Shown here: in pieces, positions 37,320-45,905 of the stretch
Layout: each line of letters begins with the position of its first letter
Position numbering within the stretch: the first letter of the stretch is position 1
From: Candidatus Hydrogenedentota bacterium
GTDB taxonomy: Bacteria; Hydrogenedentota; Hydrogenedentia; Hydrogenedentales; JAEUWI01
Assembly: GCA_016182605.1 (NCBI GenBank)
Contig: JACPGE010000024.1
Coordinates: forward strand, 47,252 to 111,251
Length of the DNA stretch: 64,000 nt
Reading direction: 5' to 3'
Notes under the pieces: model-generated
What the model was told of the DNA's origin: nothing
Seen by the model: only the letters and a program-made list of their open reading frames with translations
Database searches by the model: none
Program-made: the position numbers and the translations under genes

Positions 37320-38471
37320 TCAGGCCGGCACGCAATCCAGCGCCTGTGAAAAATCTTCCAGCAAATCTTCCAACGCTTCTATACCCACCGAAACACGCAC
37401 CAGGTTCTCCTTCAGCCCCATCTCGCGCCGCGCCGCCTCGGGAATGGTCCCGTGGGTCATCGTCCAGGGATACTCGATGAGGGACTCGACCCCGCCGAGG
37501 GAGACCGCCTGCGCGAAGAGGCGCAGGTGCTCCAGCAGCGCGTAGACCTGGGTTACGCCGCCCTTGACATAAAACGAGAAGGTGCCGCCATCGCCCCGGG
37601 TCTGGCGCCGGGCCAGTTCATATTGCGGATGGCTCTCAAGGCCCGGATGCAGGACCCCCGCTATCTTCGGGTGTGCCTCCAGAAACTTCGCCAGGCCCAG
37701 CGCATTCTTCTGGTGCTCTTCCATGCGGATGGCGAGGGTCTTGATGCCACGCAGAATCAGAAAACAATCCCAGGGCCCCGGCACCGATCCCATGGCGTTC
37801 TGCAAAAAGTAGATGCGCTCGCCCAGAGCCGGATCCTTCACCACCGCGCCACCGCCAATCACATCGCTGTGGCCGTTGATATACTTCGTCGTGGAATGCA
37901 TGACCACATCGATGCCCAGTTCCAGCGGATTCTGAAAATAAGGAGACAGGAAGGTGTTGTCCACCATGGTGAGAATCTGCTCGTGACGCTTCGCCACCGT
38001 GGCGACGGCCGCCAGGTCCACCAGTTTCATCAACGGGTTCGTGGGGCTTTCTATCCAGATTAGGCGGGTCTCCGGGCGGATCGCCGCCTCCAGCGCCGCG
38101 ATATCCGCGAGATCCACAAACTCGATGTCGAATCCCTTCGACTTCATGACGCTCATCATGATGCGGTAGGTGCCGCCGTAACATTCATCACTCACGATAA
38201 AGTGATCGCCCGCCTGGAAAAGCATCAGCAGCGTGTTCGTCGCCGCCATCCCCGACGCAAAAGCGAAACCCCGCGTGCCCCCTTCGAGCGAGGCCAGGCA
38301 GATCTCCAGCGCTTTGCGCGTCGGATTGCCCGATCGCGAATAGTCGAACTCGCCCGATTCGTCTGGGCTTGTGAAAGCAAACGTAGAAGTCTGAAACACC
38401 GGCGTCATCACCGCGCCATATTGGGGATCGGGCCCCTGACCGGCATGTATCGCCCGGGTCTTGAAATGCAT
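37320..38471 (-). CDS. Cys/Met metabolism PLP-dependent enzyme (cystathionine gamma-synthase/lyase family)
   Basis: A 383-residue fold-type I PLP enzyme of the trans-sulfuration family. Motifs include TRAIHAGQGPDPQYGAVMTP, YSRSGNPTRKALE, the Lys Schiff-base segment MHSTTKYINGHSDVIGG, and SLGGVESLIEYPWTMTH near the C-terminus. Family members (gamma-synthase, gamma-lyase, O-acetylhomoserine sulfhydrylase, methionine gamma-lyase) are hard to tell apart from sequence alone. The ATG at 38471 has AAAGGAG 9 bases upstream; an earlier in-frame ATG at 38732 adds a non-homologous segment antisense to crcB. A TACAAT box lies at 38526-38531 on the same strand. Confidence 0.92.
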   Translation of the reverse strand: MHFKTRAIHAGQGPDPQYGAVMTPVFQTSTFAFTSPDESGEFDYSRSGNPTRKALEICLASLEGGTRGFAFASGMAATNTLLMLFQAGDHFIVSDECYGGTYRIMMSVMKSKGFDIEFVDLADIAALEAAIRPETRLIWIESPTNPLMKLVDLAAVATVAKRHEQILTMVDNTFLSPYFQNPLELGIDVVMHSTTKYINGHSDVIGGGAVVKDPALGERIYFLQNAMGSVPGPWDCFLILRGIKTLAIRMEEHQKNALGLAKFLEAHPKIAGVLHPGLESHPQYELARRQTRGDGGTFSFYVKGGVTQVYALLEHLRLFAQAVSLGGVESLIEYPWTMTHGTIPEAARREMGLKENLVRVSVGIEALEDLLEDFSQALDCVPA

Positions 38472-38651
38472 GGGGAAGCGCTCCTTTAGCCTTGGCCGGA
38501 TTACACAGCCGGAGTTGGGATGGCGTATTGTACAGATTTCTAGAAGCGCTTCCCACCCACAGTGCAATCCCCGCCCGCACCGCGCTATTCTATGCACTGC
38601 CCGCCCACTGGCGGCATTTCCAAAGTCCCCCATTCCGGAGACCCCGCCCCC

Positions 38652-39029
38652 ATGCTCAAGATCATGCTCATCGCCTTGGCAGGCGCCATCGGCACCCTCG
38701 CCCGCTATGGCCTCAGTTCCTGGATTACCCACCGCTTCCCCGAGCCCTTTCCCATAGGCACCCTCGTGGTGAACCTTTCGGGATGCCTGCTATTCGGGCT
38801 GGTGGTCGCCTTCACTGAAGGACGCTTCACCCTCAGCGAGGACACCCGCATCGTCCTGCTCGCCGGCTTCATGGGCGCCTTCACCACCTTCTCCACCTTC
38901 GCCGTGGAAGCCAGCGGCCTGCTGCGGGAGTCCCACTACGCCATCGCCGGCCTGCACCTCCTCGCACACAACGCCCTCGGGATTGCCTGCATCTTCGCCG
39001 GACTCTGGCTCGGCAAACTGGCCGGCTGA
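38652..39029 (+). CDS. crcB: Fluoride channel CrcB/Fluc
   Basis: A 125-residue membrane protein with four helices that exports fluoride as a dual-topology dimer. It shows LAGAIGTLARYGLSSWI, FPIGTLVVNLSGCLLFG with the conserved Asn, and LAGFMGAFTTFSTFAVEA with the phenylalanine-box region. The ATG at 38652 has GGAG 11 bases upstream; earlier frame starts lie in an unstructured lead-in. The typical crcB (fluoride) riboswitch core is not recognisable upstream. Confidence 0.94.
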   Translation: MLKIMLIALAGAIGTLARYGLSSWITHRFPEPFPIGTLVVNLSGCLLFGLVVAFTEGRFTLSEDTRIVLLAGFMGAFTTFSTFAVEASGLLRESHYAIAGLHLLAHNALGIACIFAGLWLGKLAG

Positions 39030-39043
39030 GGCAACGGCCACCG

Positions 39044-39065
39044 GATAACGCGCCGCGCGATTATC
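39044..39065. terminator. Inverted repeat between crcB and higA
   Basis: GATAACGCG and CGCGATTATC pair with one bulged base over a CCG loop, spanning the gap between the convergent crcB and higA stops. There is no U tract, so it is only a candidate bidirectional terminator. Confidence 0.3.
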
Positions 39066-39354
39066 GTGGCTCCACGAGTTCTATCTGCAATCGCTTGCCC
39101 ACGGCAGCGGCGGCGCGCTGCAACGTATGAAGCGTGATGGATGTGTTCGTCGCGTCCAATAGTCGATCCAGCGCCGGCCGGCTGGTATGCATCCTGCGCG
39201 CCATGGCAGCCTTGCTTAACCCCTCTGCTTTCATGGCAGCTTCCACTTGCATCGCGAGCACTTCCTTGAGTGCCTGGGATTGACATTCCTCAAGCAACCC
39301 CTCTTCCGCTAGGAACGATTCGAATGAGGAGCCTATATGCTTCTTCTTGGTCAT
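39061..39354 (-). CDS. higA: HigA-like antitoxin (XRE-type helix-turn-helix)
   Basis: A 97-residue DNA-binding antitoxin. A helix-turn-helix lies in the C-terminal half (LSKAAMARRMHTSRPALDRLLD), after a polar N-terminal helix. It follows the toxin gene by 28 bases, the reverse of most toxin-antitoxin orders and typical of HigBA systems. The protein should bind and neutralise the toxin and repress its own promoter. I chose the ATG at 39354 (GGATGG about 8 bases upstream) over a TTG at 39375. Confidence 0.85.
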   Translation of the reverse strand: MTKKKHIGSSFESFLAEEGLLEECQSQALKEVLAMQVEAAMKAEGLSKAAMARRMHTSRPALDRLLDATNTSITLHTLQRAAAAVGKRLQIELVEPR

Positions 39355-39382
39355 TAAAGAACCATCCTGTGCCAAAACATTA

Positions 39383-39718
39383 CTACCTGATCATGCGCAA
39401 TCGCTTGAGAGCGAGATCGTGCTCTTGCTTCGGCGTCTTCGCCGTCTTCTTGATAAATCCATGTAACAACACCATCTCCCCATCAACGATCCCGAATAGC
39501 ACCCGTGATATCCGTCCGTCCGAAATGTGGCTGCGCACTTCCCAGAGCCCATCGCCAAGCCCGCGGCAAACGGGCAATCCAAGCGGCCATCCGAATTCCA
39601 CCTGGCATATATCAGTGCCGATGAACTTTCGATCTGCCTTACTCAAACTAAGGAGCCATTTCCTTACGGGTGCTTCGCCACCGTCACCAACAAAAAACAC
39701 AGCTCGGATTCGCTTCAT
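39383..39718 (-). CDS. higB: HigB/RelE-superfamily toxin (Gp49-like)
   Basis: A 111-residue protein with the phage-derived Gp49/HigB fold. It has a basic N-terminus MKRIRAVFF, GLGDGLWEVRSHISDGRISRV in the central sheet, and VLLHGFIKKTAKTPKQEHDLALKR at the end. Such toxins cleave mRNA on the ribosome. The ATG at 39718 has GGAG 9 bases upstream; in-frame ATGs at 39724 and 39727 are alternatives. Confidence 0.87.
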   Translation of the reverse strand: MKRIRAVFFVGDGGEAPVRKWLLSLSKADRKFIGTDICQVEFGWPLGLPVCRGLGDGLWEVRSHISDGRISRVLFGIVDGEMVLLHGFIKKTAKTPKQEHDLALKRLRMIR

Positions 39719-39758
39719 CTCCATCATCTCCAATTTGAATGCGTTTACAGACGAGCTT

Positions 39759-39787
39759 AGTATGCACCAATTTTGATGCGCCGTCAA
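39759..39787 (-). promoter_or_regulatory. Promoter of the higBA operon
   Basis: On the minus strand TTGACG (39782-39787, 5 of 6) and CATACT (39759-39764, 4 of 6) are 17 bases apart. Transcription would start near 39752, about 34 bases before the toxin ATG. The antitoxin would be expected to bind nearby, but I see no clean palindrome overlapping the boxes. Confidence 0.55.
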
Positions 39788-39888
39788 GAATTCGTTGCCC
39801 TATCGCACGAACCAACTCCTCGCGTGCGCTTGTTCACTTCCCCTCCACTTGGCTACCATACGCCCATTCCAACTCATGAAAGCCGCCC

Positions 39889-41598
39889 ATGCCCATTACG
39901 AACAAAGAAGTCGCTGCCGTCCTGGACGAGATCGCCCTCTACATGCAGCTTGACGGCGAGAACCCCTTCAAGACCCGCTCCTACACCAACGGCGCGCGCC
40001 TGCTGGAATCGCTCGAAGAGGACATCAACACCCTCGTCGCCGCGAACCGCCTGCGCGAACTCAAGGGCGTGGGCGAGGCGCTGGAACAGAAGATCACCGA
40101 ACTGGTGCAAACCGGACGGCTGGAATATCTGGAAAACCTGAAGCGCCAGTTCCCCCCGATGATCAGCGAACTCTTCGAGATCAGCGGCCTGGGCCCCAAG
40201 CGCATCAAGCAGGTCTACGACGAATTGCAGGTGGGTTCGCTCGCGGATCTGGAGGCGGCATGCACCTCGGGAACCCTCGCTACCCTGAAGGGCTTCAGCG
40301 AGAAGATGCAGGCAAAGGTCCTGGAGGGCATCGCCTTTGCCCGGCAGCATCAGGGCCAGTTTCACATCAACAAAGCGCTCGAAGCAGCAACGCCCATCCT
40401 GCAAATGCTCCGCAATCACCAGGACGTCCTGCGCGTGGAACTCGCGGGCAGCCTGCGCCGCCGCAAGGAGATCATCAAGGATATCGACCTCGTCGCGTCG
40501 AGCAACGCCCCAAAACCGGTGATGGATGCCTTCGTCGGCATGCCGGAAGTCGCGGCCGTGACGGGCCATGGCGATACCAAGTCGAGCGTGCGCCTCAAGA
40601 GCGGTATCTCAGCGGATCTGCGGGTCGTCACCGACGCCCAGTTCCCCTTCGCCCTCGCCCACTTCACGGGCAGCAAGGAACACAACGTGGCCATGCGGCA
40701 ACGGGCCAAGGATCGCATGCTCAAACTCAACGAATACGGCCTGCACCGGGAGGATGAAAGCATCCTTCCCTGCAACGATGAACAGGACATCTTCAAGGCG
40801 CTCGGCCTGCCCTTTCTCCCGCCGGAAATCCGCGAGGATCGCGGTGAGTTCGACGTGGCGCAGACGCCGCGACTGGTCGAGCGCGCCGACCTGCGCGGCT
40901 GCATCCACAACCACACCACCTACAGCGACGGCCACAACACCCTGGAGGAAATGGTGGCGGCCGCACAGGCCGAAGGTTACGAGTACCTGCACATCAGCGA
41001 TCACAGCCAGACCGCCTCCTACGCGGGCGGCCTCAAGCCGGAGGCCATCCTGCGGCAACATCAGGAAATCGACGCCCTCCAAAAACGCCTCTCGGGCTTC
41101 CGCATCCTCAAAGGCATCGAATCCGACATCCTCAACGACGGATCGCTCGACTACGACGACGCCATCCTGGCAAGCTTCGATCTCGTGATCGCGTCCGTCC
41201 ACAGCAAACTCGAAATGACGGAGCCCGAAGCCACGAAGCGCATCATCGCCGCCATCGAAAACCCCTTTACCCGCATCCTCGGCCATCCCACCGGACGCCT
41301 CCTCCTCGCCCGCCCCGGCTACACCCTCAACATGGACAAGGTCTTCGACGCGTGCGTGGCAAACCGGGTGGCCGTGGAAATCAACGGCAACGCCAAACGC
41401 CTCGATGTGGACTGGCGCCTGATCCGCCAGGGCCGCGACAAGGGCGTCCTCTTCAGCATCGGCCCAGACGCCCACCGGGTGCAGGCCTACAAAAACGTCG
41501 ACTACGGCGTGGGCATCGCGCGCAAAGGCTGGCTCGGGCCGGAACACATCCTGAACTGCATGAGCGCGGAGGAACTGCTCGCATGGGCAAAGCGATAA
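39889..41598 (+). CDS. polX: Family X DNA polymerase/3'-5' exonuclease PolX
   Basis: A 569-residue repair polymerase for gap filling in base-excision repair. The N-terminal helix-hairpin-helix/8-kDa region carries ELKGVGEALEQKI and ISGLGPKRIKQVYDEL. The polymerase palm shows AGSLRRRKEIIKDIDLV with two metal-binding Asp residues, and a third in ISADLRVV. The C-terminal PHP domain (from about 335) carries CIHNHTTYSDGHNT, HISDHSQTA and a final GPDAHR, giving the metal-dependent exonuclease. Its last 16 bases overlap nth. Confidence 0.95.
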   Translation: MPITNKEVAAVLDEIALYMQLDGENPFKTRSYTNGARLLESLEEDINTLVAANRLRELKGVGEALEQKITELVQTGRLEYLENLKRQFPPMISELFEISGLGPKRIKQVYDELQVGSLADLEAACTSGTLATLKGFSEKMQAKVLEGIAFARQHQGQFHINKALEAATPILQMLRNHQDVLRVELAGSLRRRKEIIKDIDLVASSNAPKPVMDAFVGMPEVAAVTGHGDTKSSVRLKSGISADLRVVTDAQFPFALAHFTGSKEHNVAMRQRAKDRMLKLNEYGLHREDESILPCNDEQDIFKALGLPFLPPEIREDRGEFDVAQTPRLVERADLRGCIHNHTTYSDGHNTLEEMVAAAQAEGYEYLHISDHSQTASYAGGLKPEAILRQHQEIDALQKRLSGFRILKGIESDILNDGSLDYDDAILASFDLVIASVHSKLEMTEPEATKRIIAAIENPFTRILGHPTGRLLLARPGYTLNMDKVFDACVANRVAVEINGNAKRLDVDWRLIRQGRDKGVLFSIGPDAHRVQAYKNVDYGVGIARKGWLGPEHILNCMSAEELLAWAKR

Positions 41599-42263
41599 AA
41601 CACACCCTCGCTGCACAGAAGGAGCGGGCACGGGAAGTCTATCGCCGGCTCACCGCGCTCTATCCGGAGATCCGCTGCACGCTGGACTACCACTCCCCCT
41701 TCCAACTCCTCCTCATGACCAGTCTCGCCGCGCAATGCACCGATGCCCGTGTGAACATCGTCTGCAAAACCCTCTTCCAGAAATACCCCGGCCCCGCCGA
41801 TTTCCTGAAGGTCCCCATCAAGCAACTGGAAGAAGACGTGCGGCCTTGCGGCTTCTACCGGAACAAGGCCAAAAATATCCTCGAGACCTGCCGCATCCTC
41901 ATGGAAGACTTCGGCGGCGAAGTCCCCCAGACCATGGAAGAACTCACCCGTCTCGCCGGCGTCGGCCGCAAGACCGCCAACGTCATCCTTGGCGAATGCT
42001 TCGGCAAGCAGGGCGTCATCGTCGATACGCACTGCACACGCCTCACAAACCGCCTGGGATTCTCCACCACGCAGGACCCCGTAAAGATCGAGCAGCAACT
42101 CATGAAGGTCTGGCCACCCGAACACTGGACCCTTTTCTCCCACTTCATGGTCTTTCACGGACGCGCCGTCTGCACGGCCCGGGCCCCCAAGTGCTCGGCA
42201 TGCACCCTCGCCGACCTGTGTCCCTTCCCCGAAAGCCGAGAAGGAGCCAAAATTGCACGATAG
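41583..42263 (+). CDS. nth: Endonuclease III (DNA glycosylase/AP lyase)
   Basis: A 226-residue base-excision enzyme that removes oxidised pyrimidines. The helix-hairpin-helix LAGVGRKTANVILGE contains the catalytic Lys, and GVIVDTHCTRLTNRLGF contains the essential Asp. A C-terminal 4Fe-4S cluster motif is intact (CTARAPKCSACTLADLC, spacing C-x6-C-x2-C-x5-C). The start at 41583 overlaps polX by 16 bases, giving a repair operon with the polymerase that would fill the gap. Confidence 0.95.
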   Translation: MGKAIKHTLAAQKERAREVYRRLTALYPEIRCTLDYHSPFQLLLMTSLAAQCTDARVNIVCKTLFQKYPGPADFLKVPIKQLEEDVRPCGFYRNKAKNILETCRILMEDFGGEVPQTMEELTRLAGVGRKTANVILGECFGKQGVIVDTHCTRLTNRLGFSTTQDPVKIEQQLMKVWPPEHWTLFSHFMVFHGRAVCTARAPKCSACTLADLCPFPESREGAKIAR

Positions 42264-43017
42264 CACCGAAAACCCGGACACCCTCCCACAGCCCAGCGCA
42301 CAGCGCGCCGTCCTGGTTCTCGCCTATGTCGTAATTGTGTTGCTGGTCGATCTGCTCGCCACCTGGAAGGTCCACTTTCTCATCGACTGGACCTGGTTCA
42401 ACTGGCATCCAAACCGGCTCATGCGCTACTACGCCGAGACCGGCGCACCGGTACCGGGCATTGTGGGTCTAATCCTGAACAGCCCGCTGCGCGGTTTTGA
42501 TGGATTTAAGCTGTTGTTTTGGTTTTGCATACCATTTTGTATCTGTTTTCGATCCATGGACTGGCCACAATTCTCCTTCCGCGGATGGAAACGCATCGAC
42601 TACGCCCTGCTCGGCGGCGGGCTCCTGATTGGCGCGCTCGCCATCCTGCTCGTGGCGCTGCTGCCTCAGCTAAAAGCCTACTACCCCAGCCTCGCCCACC
42701 TCACCCTCGCCCAGAAACAAGGCACCTTCTTCAACCTGTTAATCTGGAACCTCTGCTGGCTGCCCGGCTGGGAATTCCTCTTCCGCTACTTCCTCCTGCG
42801 TCCGATAAACGCCACTTGGCCCCGTTTCGGCTGGCTCTGGCTCCCCCTCCTCGAAGGCGCCTACCACCTCCAAAAGGCGCCCCTCGAAGCCCTCGGGATG
42901 CTCCTCTTCTCCATCGCCGCTACCCAATGGGTCCTCCGCCGGAACAACTTGCTACTGCCCTTGCTGATCCATGCCGCGATCGAGATGGGGTTGATCGTGT
43001 TTTTGTTGGCCGTGTAG
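42253..43017 (+). CDS. CPBP-family intramembrane protein
   Basis: A 254-residue membrane protein with 6-8 hydrophobic segments. It resembles the CPBP/Abi (CAAX-protease-like) family. The segment GWEFLFRYFLL stands where members have EExxxR, with one Glu replaced by Trp; downstream His residues lie in GAYHLQKAP and LLIHAAIEM, as expected for the other two motifs. It may therefore be an atypical or inactive glutamic intramembrane protease. The start is TTG with AAGGAG 6 bases upstream, and it overlaps the nth stop by 11 bases. Confidence 0.78.
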   Translation: MHDSTENPDTLPQPSAQRAVLVLAYVVIVLLVDLLATWKVHFLIDWTWFNWHPNRLMRYYAETGAPVPGIVGLILNSPLRGFDGFKLLFWFCIPFCICFRSMDWPQFSFRGWKRIDYALLGGGLLIGALAILLVALLPQLKAYYPSLAHLTLAQKQGTFFNLLIWNLCWLPGWEFLFRYFLLRPINATWPRFGWLWLPLLEGAYHLQKAPLEALGMLLFSIAATQWVLRRNNLLLPLLIHAAIEMGLIVFLLAV

Positions 43018-43296
43018 CACACACGTTTCCGCCCGCACCGCCAAGGGTCAAATAGGTCACATAGACCTATCTGATCCATACGGCCTATTCCCCTCTGCCA
43101 CCACTCCCCCCTCGAAGAAGGCCCTGCCAAGCGCCGTACTCGCAGCGGCAATCGCCGGACTCCTCCGCGCGCCGGGTGGAACCCTCCCGCGACCGCCCCC
43201 GCCGTTTACAATGTGATATATTAGCCGTAGTTGTGAGAAGATTACCTCAATTACGGCCACCTGTGTGAATCCTGACCAACCCGGAGAAGGAGACCG

Positions 43297-44838
43297 ATGC
43301 TAGCGCGCGTCCAATCGAGTGCCATTCTCGGTATCAACGGCATACCCTTGTCGGTCGAGGTGGACAATGCTCCCGGCCTGAATCGCTTTACAATAGTGGG
43401 CCTGCCGGATGCCGCTGTTAAAGAAAGTCAGGAACGGGTGAATTCCGCCATCAAGAACTCTGGATTTCGTTCCCCACGCGGGATCACCGTGGTGAATCTC
43501 GCCCCGGCAGATATCCGCAAGGAAGGCAGTGCGCTTGACTTGCCAATTGCCTTGGGGCTCCTGGCCGCGACGGACCAGTTGAGTGGGGAGCGCTTTTCTG
43601 ACTACGCCTTGGTGGGTGAACTTGCGCTCAACGGGAGTGTAAGGCCTGTCGCGGGAGCCTTGCCGATGACACTGGCTGCACGCGACGCCAACCTGAAGGG
43701 AATTCTCGTCCCCCAAGACAACGCCGAAGAGGCTGGAGTGGTGCCAGGCATCCAGGTCATACCCATTGAGACGCTCGCCCAGGCGTCTGAATTCTTGGCC
43801 GGAGAAGCGGAGATCAGCCCCTTTGTAACCGATACAGCGGCTCTCTTGACGGAAACTACGGGCCACACCCTCGATCTGAGCGATGTTAAGGGTCAGACTC
43901 ATGTCAAGCGCGCCATGACCATTGCCGCCGCTGGCGGACACAATCTCCTGATGGTAGGCCCTCCGGGTACGGGCAAGACCATGTTGGCGTCACGGCTTCC
44001 GGGCATTTTGCCAACCATGACCTTCGAGGAGGCCCTGGAAACGACCCGGGTTTACAGTGTCGCTGGTGCGTTGCGCGATGGAAAGAAACTGGTTGTTCAA
44101 CGGCCATTCCGCACACCCCATCATACGGCGACGACGGTATCCATTAGTGGTGGCGGCCACGGCATGCGGCCCATGCCCGGCGAAGTTAGCATGGCCCACA
44201 ACGGCGTGCTCTTCCTGGACGAACTGCCCGAGTTTAACCGGGGCGCACTGGAAGTGCTGCGTCAACCACTGGAAGAAGGCCTGGTACATATCCGCAGGGC
44301 CATGTATGGGGTCACTTTTCCGAGCCGTTTCTTGCTTGTTGTCGCACTAAACCCCTGCCCTTGTGGATACCGGTCGCATCCGCAGAAACGGTGCCGTTGT
44401 TCATTTGGCGAGATTCAACGGTACATGACACGCCTTTCCGGACCTCTGTTGGACCGGATCGATCTTCACGTGGATGTCCCCGCACTGACCTACGACGAAA
44501 TCTCCGATTCCCGGCAGTCTGGTCCAACTACTCCGGAAGTCCGGGCGATCGTACAAGGTGTGAGGGACCGTCAGCGAAATCGATACAACGGACGATTCGC
44601 CTGCAATGCTCATTTGGACTCCAAGTCGATTAGGGAGCATTGTTCAATGGGCGAAGCGGCACAGCGGCTGCTGCAAGACGCCATGGAGCGCCTCGGATTA
44701 AGCGCCCGTGCCTATGACAAAGTGCTCCGTGTCGCCCGGACCATTGCCGACATCGATTCCGCAGAAATTATCTCGGAGCACCATCTCGCCGAGGCGGTTC
44801 AATACCGTACTCTGGATCAAGAATTGGTGACCCCTTGA
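43297..44838 (+). CDS. comM: ComM/YifB Mg-chelatase-like AAA+ ATPase
   Basis: A 513-residue helicase-like ATPase of the ComM family, which in naturally competent bacteria extends DNA strand exchange during transformation. It starts with the Lon-like ChlI domain (VEVDNAPGLNRFTIVGLPDAAVKE). Walker A is GPPGTGKTMLASRLPGILP, followed by VQRPFRTPHHT, Walker B VLFLDELPEF, and the cysteine cluster NPCPCGYRSHPQKRCRCS. A C-terminal Mg-chelatase helical domain ends YRTLDQELV. GGAGAAGGAG lies just before the ATG. The C-terminus is of normal length, so the RHS remnant just beyond did not break it. Confidence 0.94.
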   Translation: MLARVQSSAILGINGIPLSVEVDNAPGLNRFTIVGLPDAAVKESQERVNSAIKNSGFRSPRGITVVNLAPADIRKEGSALDLPIALGLLAATDQLSGERFSDYALVGELALNGSVRPVAGALPMTLAARDANLKGILVPQDNAEEAGVVPGIQVIPIETLAQASEFLAGEAEISPFVTDTAALLTETTGHTLDLSDVKGQTHVKRAMTIAAAGGHNLLMVGPPGTGKTMLASRLPGILPTMTFEEALETTRVYSVAGALRDGKKLVVQRPFRTPHHTATTVSISGGGHGMRPMPGEVSMAHNGVLFLDELPEFNRGALEVLRQPLEEGLVHIRRAMYGVTFPSRFLLVVALNPCPCGYRSHPQKRCRCSFGEIQRYMTRLSGPLLDRIDLHVDVPALTYDEISDSRQSGPTTPEVRAIVQGVRDRQRNRYNGRFACNAHLDSKSIREHCSMGEAAQRLLQDAMERLGLSARAYDKVLRVARTIADIDSAEIISEHHLAEAVQYRTLDQELVTP

Positions 44839-44851
44839 TGTCCAGTGTATA

Positions 44852-45159
44852 TCAAAGGTCTCCGTCTCCGCGCTGCCCCCGCGGGTATCGGTCAAGGTCA
44901 CCGCGTCGCGGTTGCCCAGGAACCATACGTTGTTCTGGTCGTCCAGGAAGTAGTAGTAGTCCTCTGGCGTGCCATCGGGCTGGAGGGCACCCGACGCGTT
45001 GCACACGTCCCGCTGCATGGAGATGGGCTCGTCCAGCGTGCGCCCATAGACACAGGTCGCGATGTTCTCGCCGGCCGCGTTCTGCTCCGCCAGCACGGAG
45101 TGTACACCCAGTTGGACGTAGCGCGTTACCTGTCCGTTAACTACCTTGGCAATACGCCG
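44852..45159 (-). pseudogene. Rearranged RHS core remnant
   Basis: A 308-bp stretch nearly identical to parts of the giant RHS gene but in shuffled order. Bases 44852-44917 match 48383-48448 (4 differences in 66), and 44911-45159 match 47890-48135 (about 96% over the first 190 bases). The two parts meet at a shared GTTGCCC/TTGCCC. In the intact gene the 48383-48448 block lies 3' of the other on the plus strand. On the minus strand it reads through as RHS protein and then runs antisense into comM, with an in-frame TGA just before it. It is a fragment, not a gene. Confidence 0.85.
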
Positions 45160-45167
45160 TCAAGTGC

Positions 45168-45905
45168 TCACGCCTCGATCTTGGGGAACAGTAAAGACCG
45201 AAGTTCATTTTGCAATCTGCCTTGTTCACCGTCGGCTGTCGTAAACGGCTCATCGAAGACCTGAATTCTTATTACTCGATCATTCACTTTCCGCGCATTC
45301 AACCAGTCTGTCGAAAATACGACTTCCTCGGATAAGCCCGTTCTGTTTAAGAACTCCACTCCCAACCACATGACCGCCCCAACGCATTCTACGTATCCCA
45401 TTCTTGTTTGCCGCCGCCCTGGATTTCCAGATATATCAATGATCTGTTCTTCCAACGGATAGGGTAAACCATTGGATTTCATAGGTAAACCTGCGCTGCT
45501 TCTCCCCTTCGCTGTGAAGTCAATCGGGGAGTTGGCATTTTGCCAATACTCATACTCTAAATCATAGGTCCGAGCCTGAACAAAACTATCCAGATCCACA
45601 AAGGGCATCACCCATTTTTCGGCATCTCCAAGATCGGAAACCAGTTGCTTGATCCATACTAATGAGTGTTGTTTACTTCTATTATTGCCATATACAATTT
45701 CCCCGTCACCCACCCCGACAATAAAATAAGGGTTCGCATAACGTTGAATCTTACGATTGATTTCCCTTGCTGTGCATTTTTCACCAATAAAATCGCTTTC
45801 AATTTCACTGGATAGTAGCGATGAATGCTCTTTGCTCAACAATTCCCAGATTGTCAACGAAGTCTCAGACATGAAGTTGATAATTATCTCCACCGAATAC
45901 TGCAT
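45168..45905 (-). CDS. Protein of unknown function in the RHS cassette region
   Basis: I do not recognise this 245-residue, Glu/Asp-rich protein. It has no signal peptide, helices typical of membranes, or known catalytic motif; the central segment YVECVGAVMWLGVEFLNRTG is the most hydrophobic part. Its base composition is clearly more AT-rich than the housekeeping genes (25 of 60 G+C at 45661-45720). Its position after the immunity gene and 8 bases before the RHS remnant suggests a second immunity or cassette-associated protein. It starts at 45905, overlapping the previous frame by one base (TAATG), or at the ATG at 45872. Confidence 0.6.
   Translation of the reverse strand: MQYSVEIIINFMSETSLTIWELLSKEHSSLLSSEIESDFIGEKCTAREINRKIQRYANPYFIVGVGDGEIVYGNNRSKQHSLVWIKQLVSDLGDAEKWVMPFVDLDSFVQARTYDLEYEYWQNANSPIDFTAKGRSSAGLPMKSNGLPYPLEEQIIDISGNPGRRQTRMGYVECVGAVMWLGVEFLNRTGLSEEVVFSTDWLNARKVNDRVIRIQVFDEPFTTADGEQGRLQNELRSLLFPKIEA

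Noticed and set aside
38472..38651. Fluoride riboswitch in front of crcB
   Set aside because: The conserved pseudoknot core sequence could not be found in the 180 bases upstream.
44698..45096. 132-aa minus-strand frame as a gene
   Set aside because: It is RHS remnant that runs antisense into comM, with a stop just ahead and no start signal.
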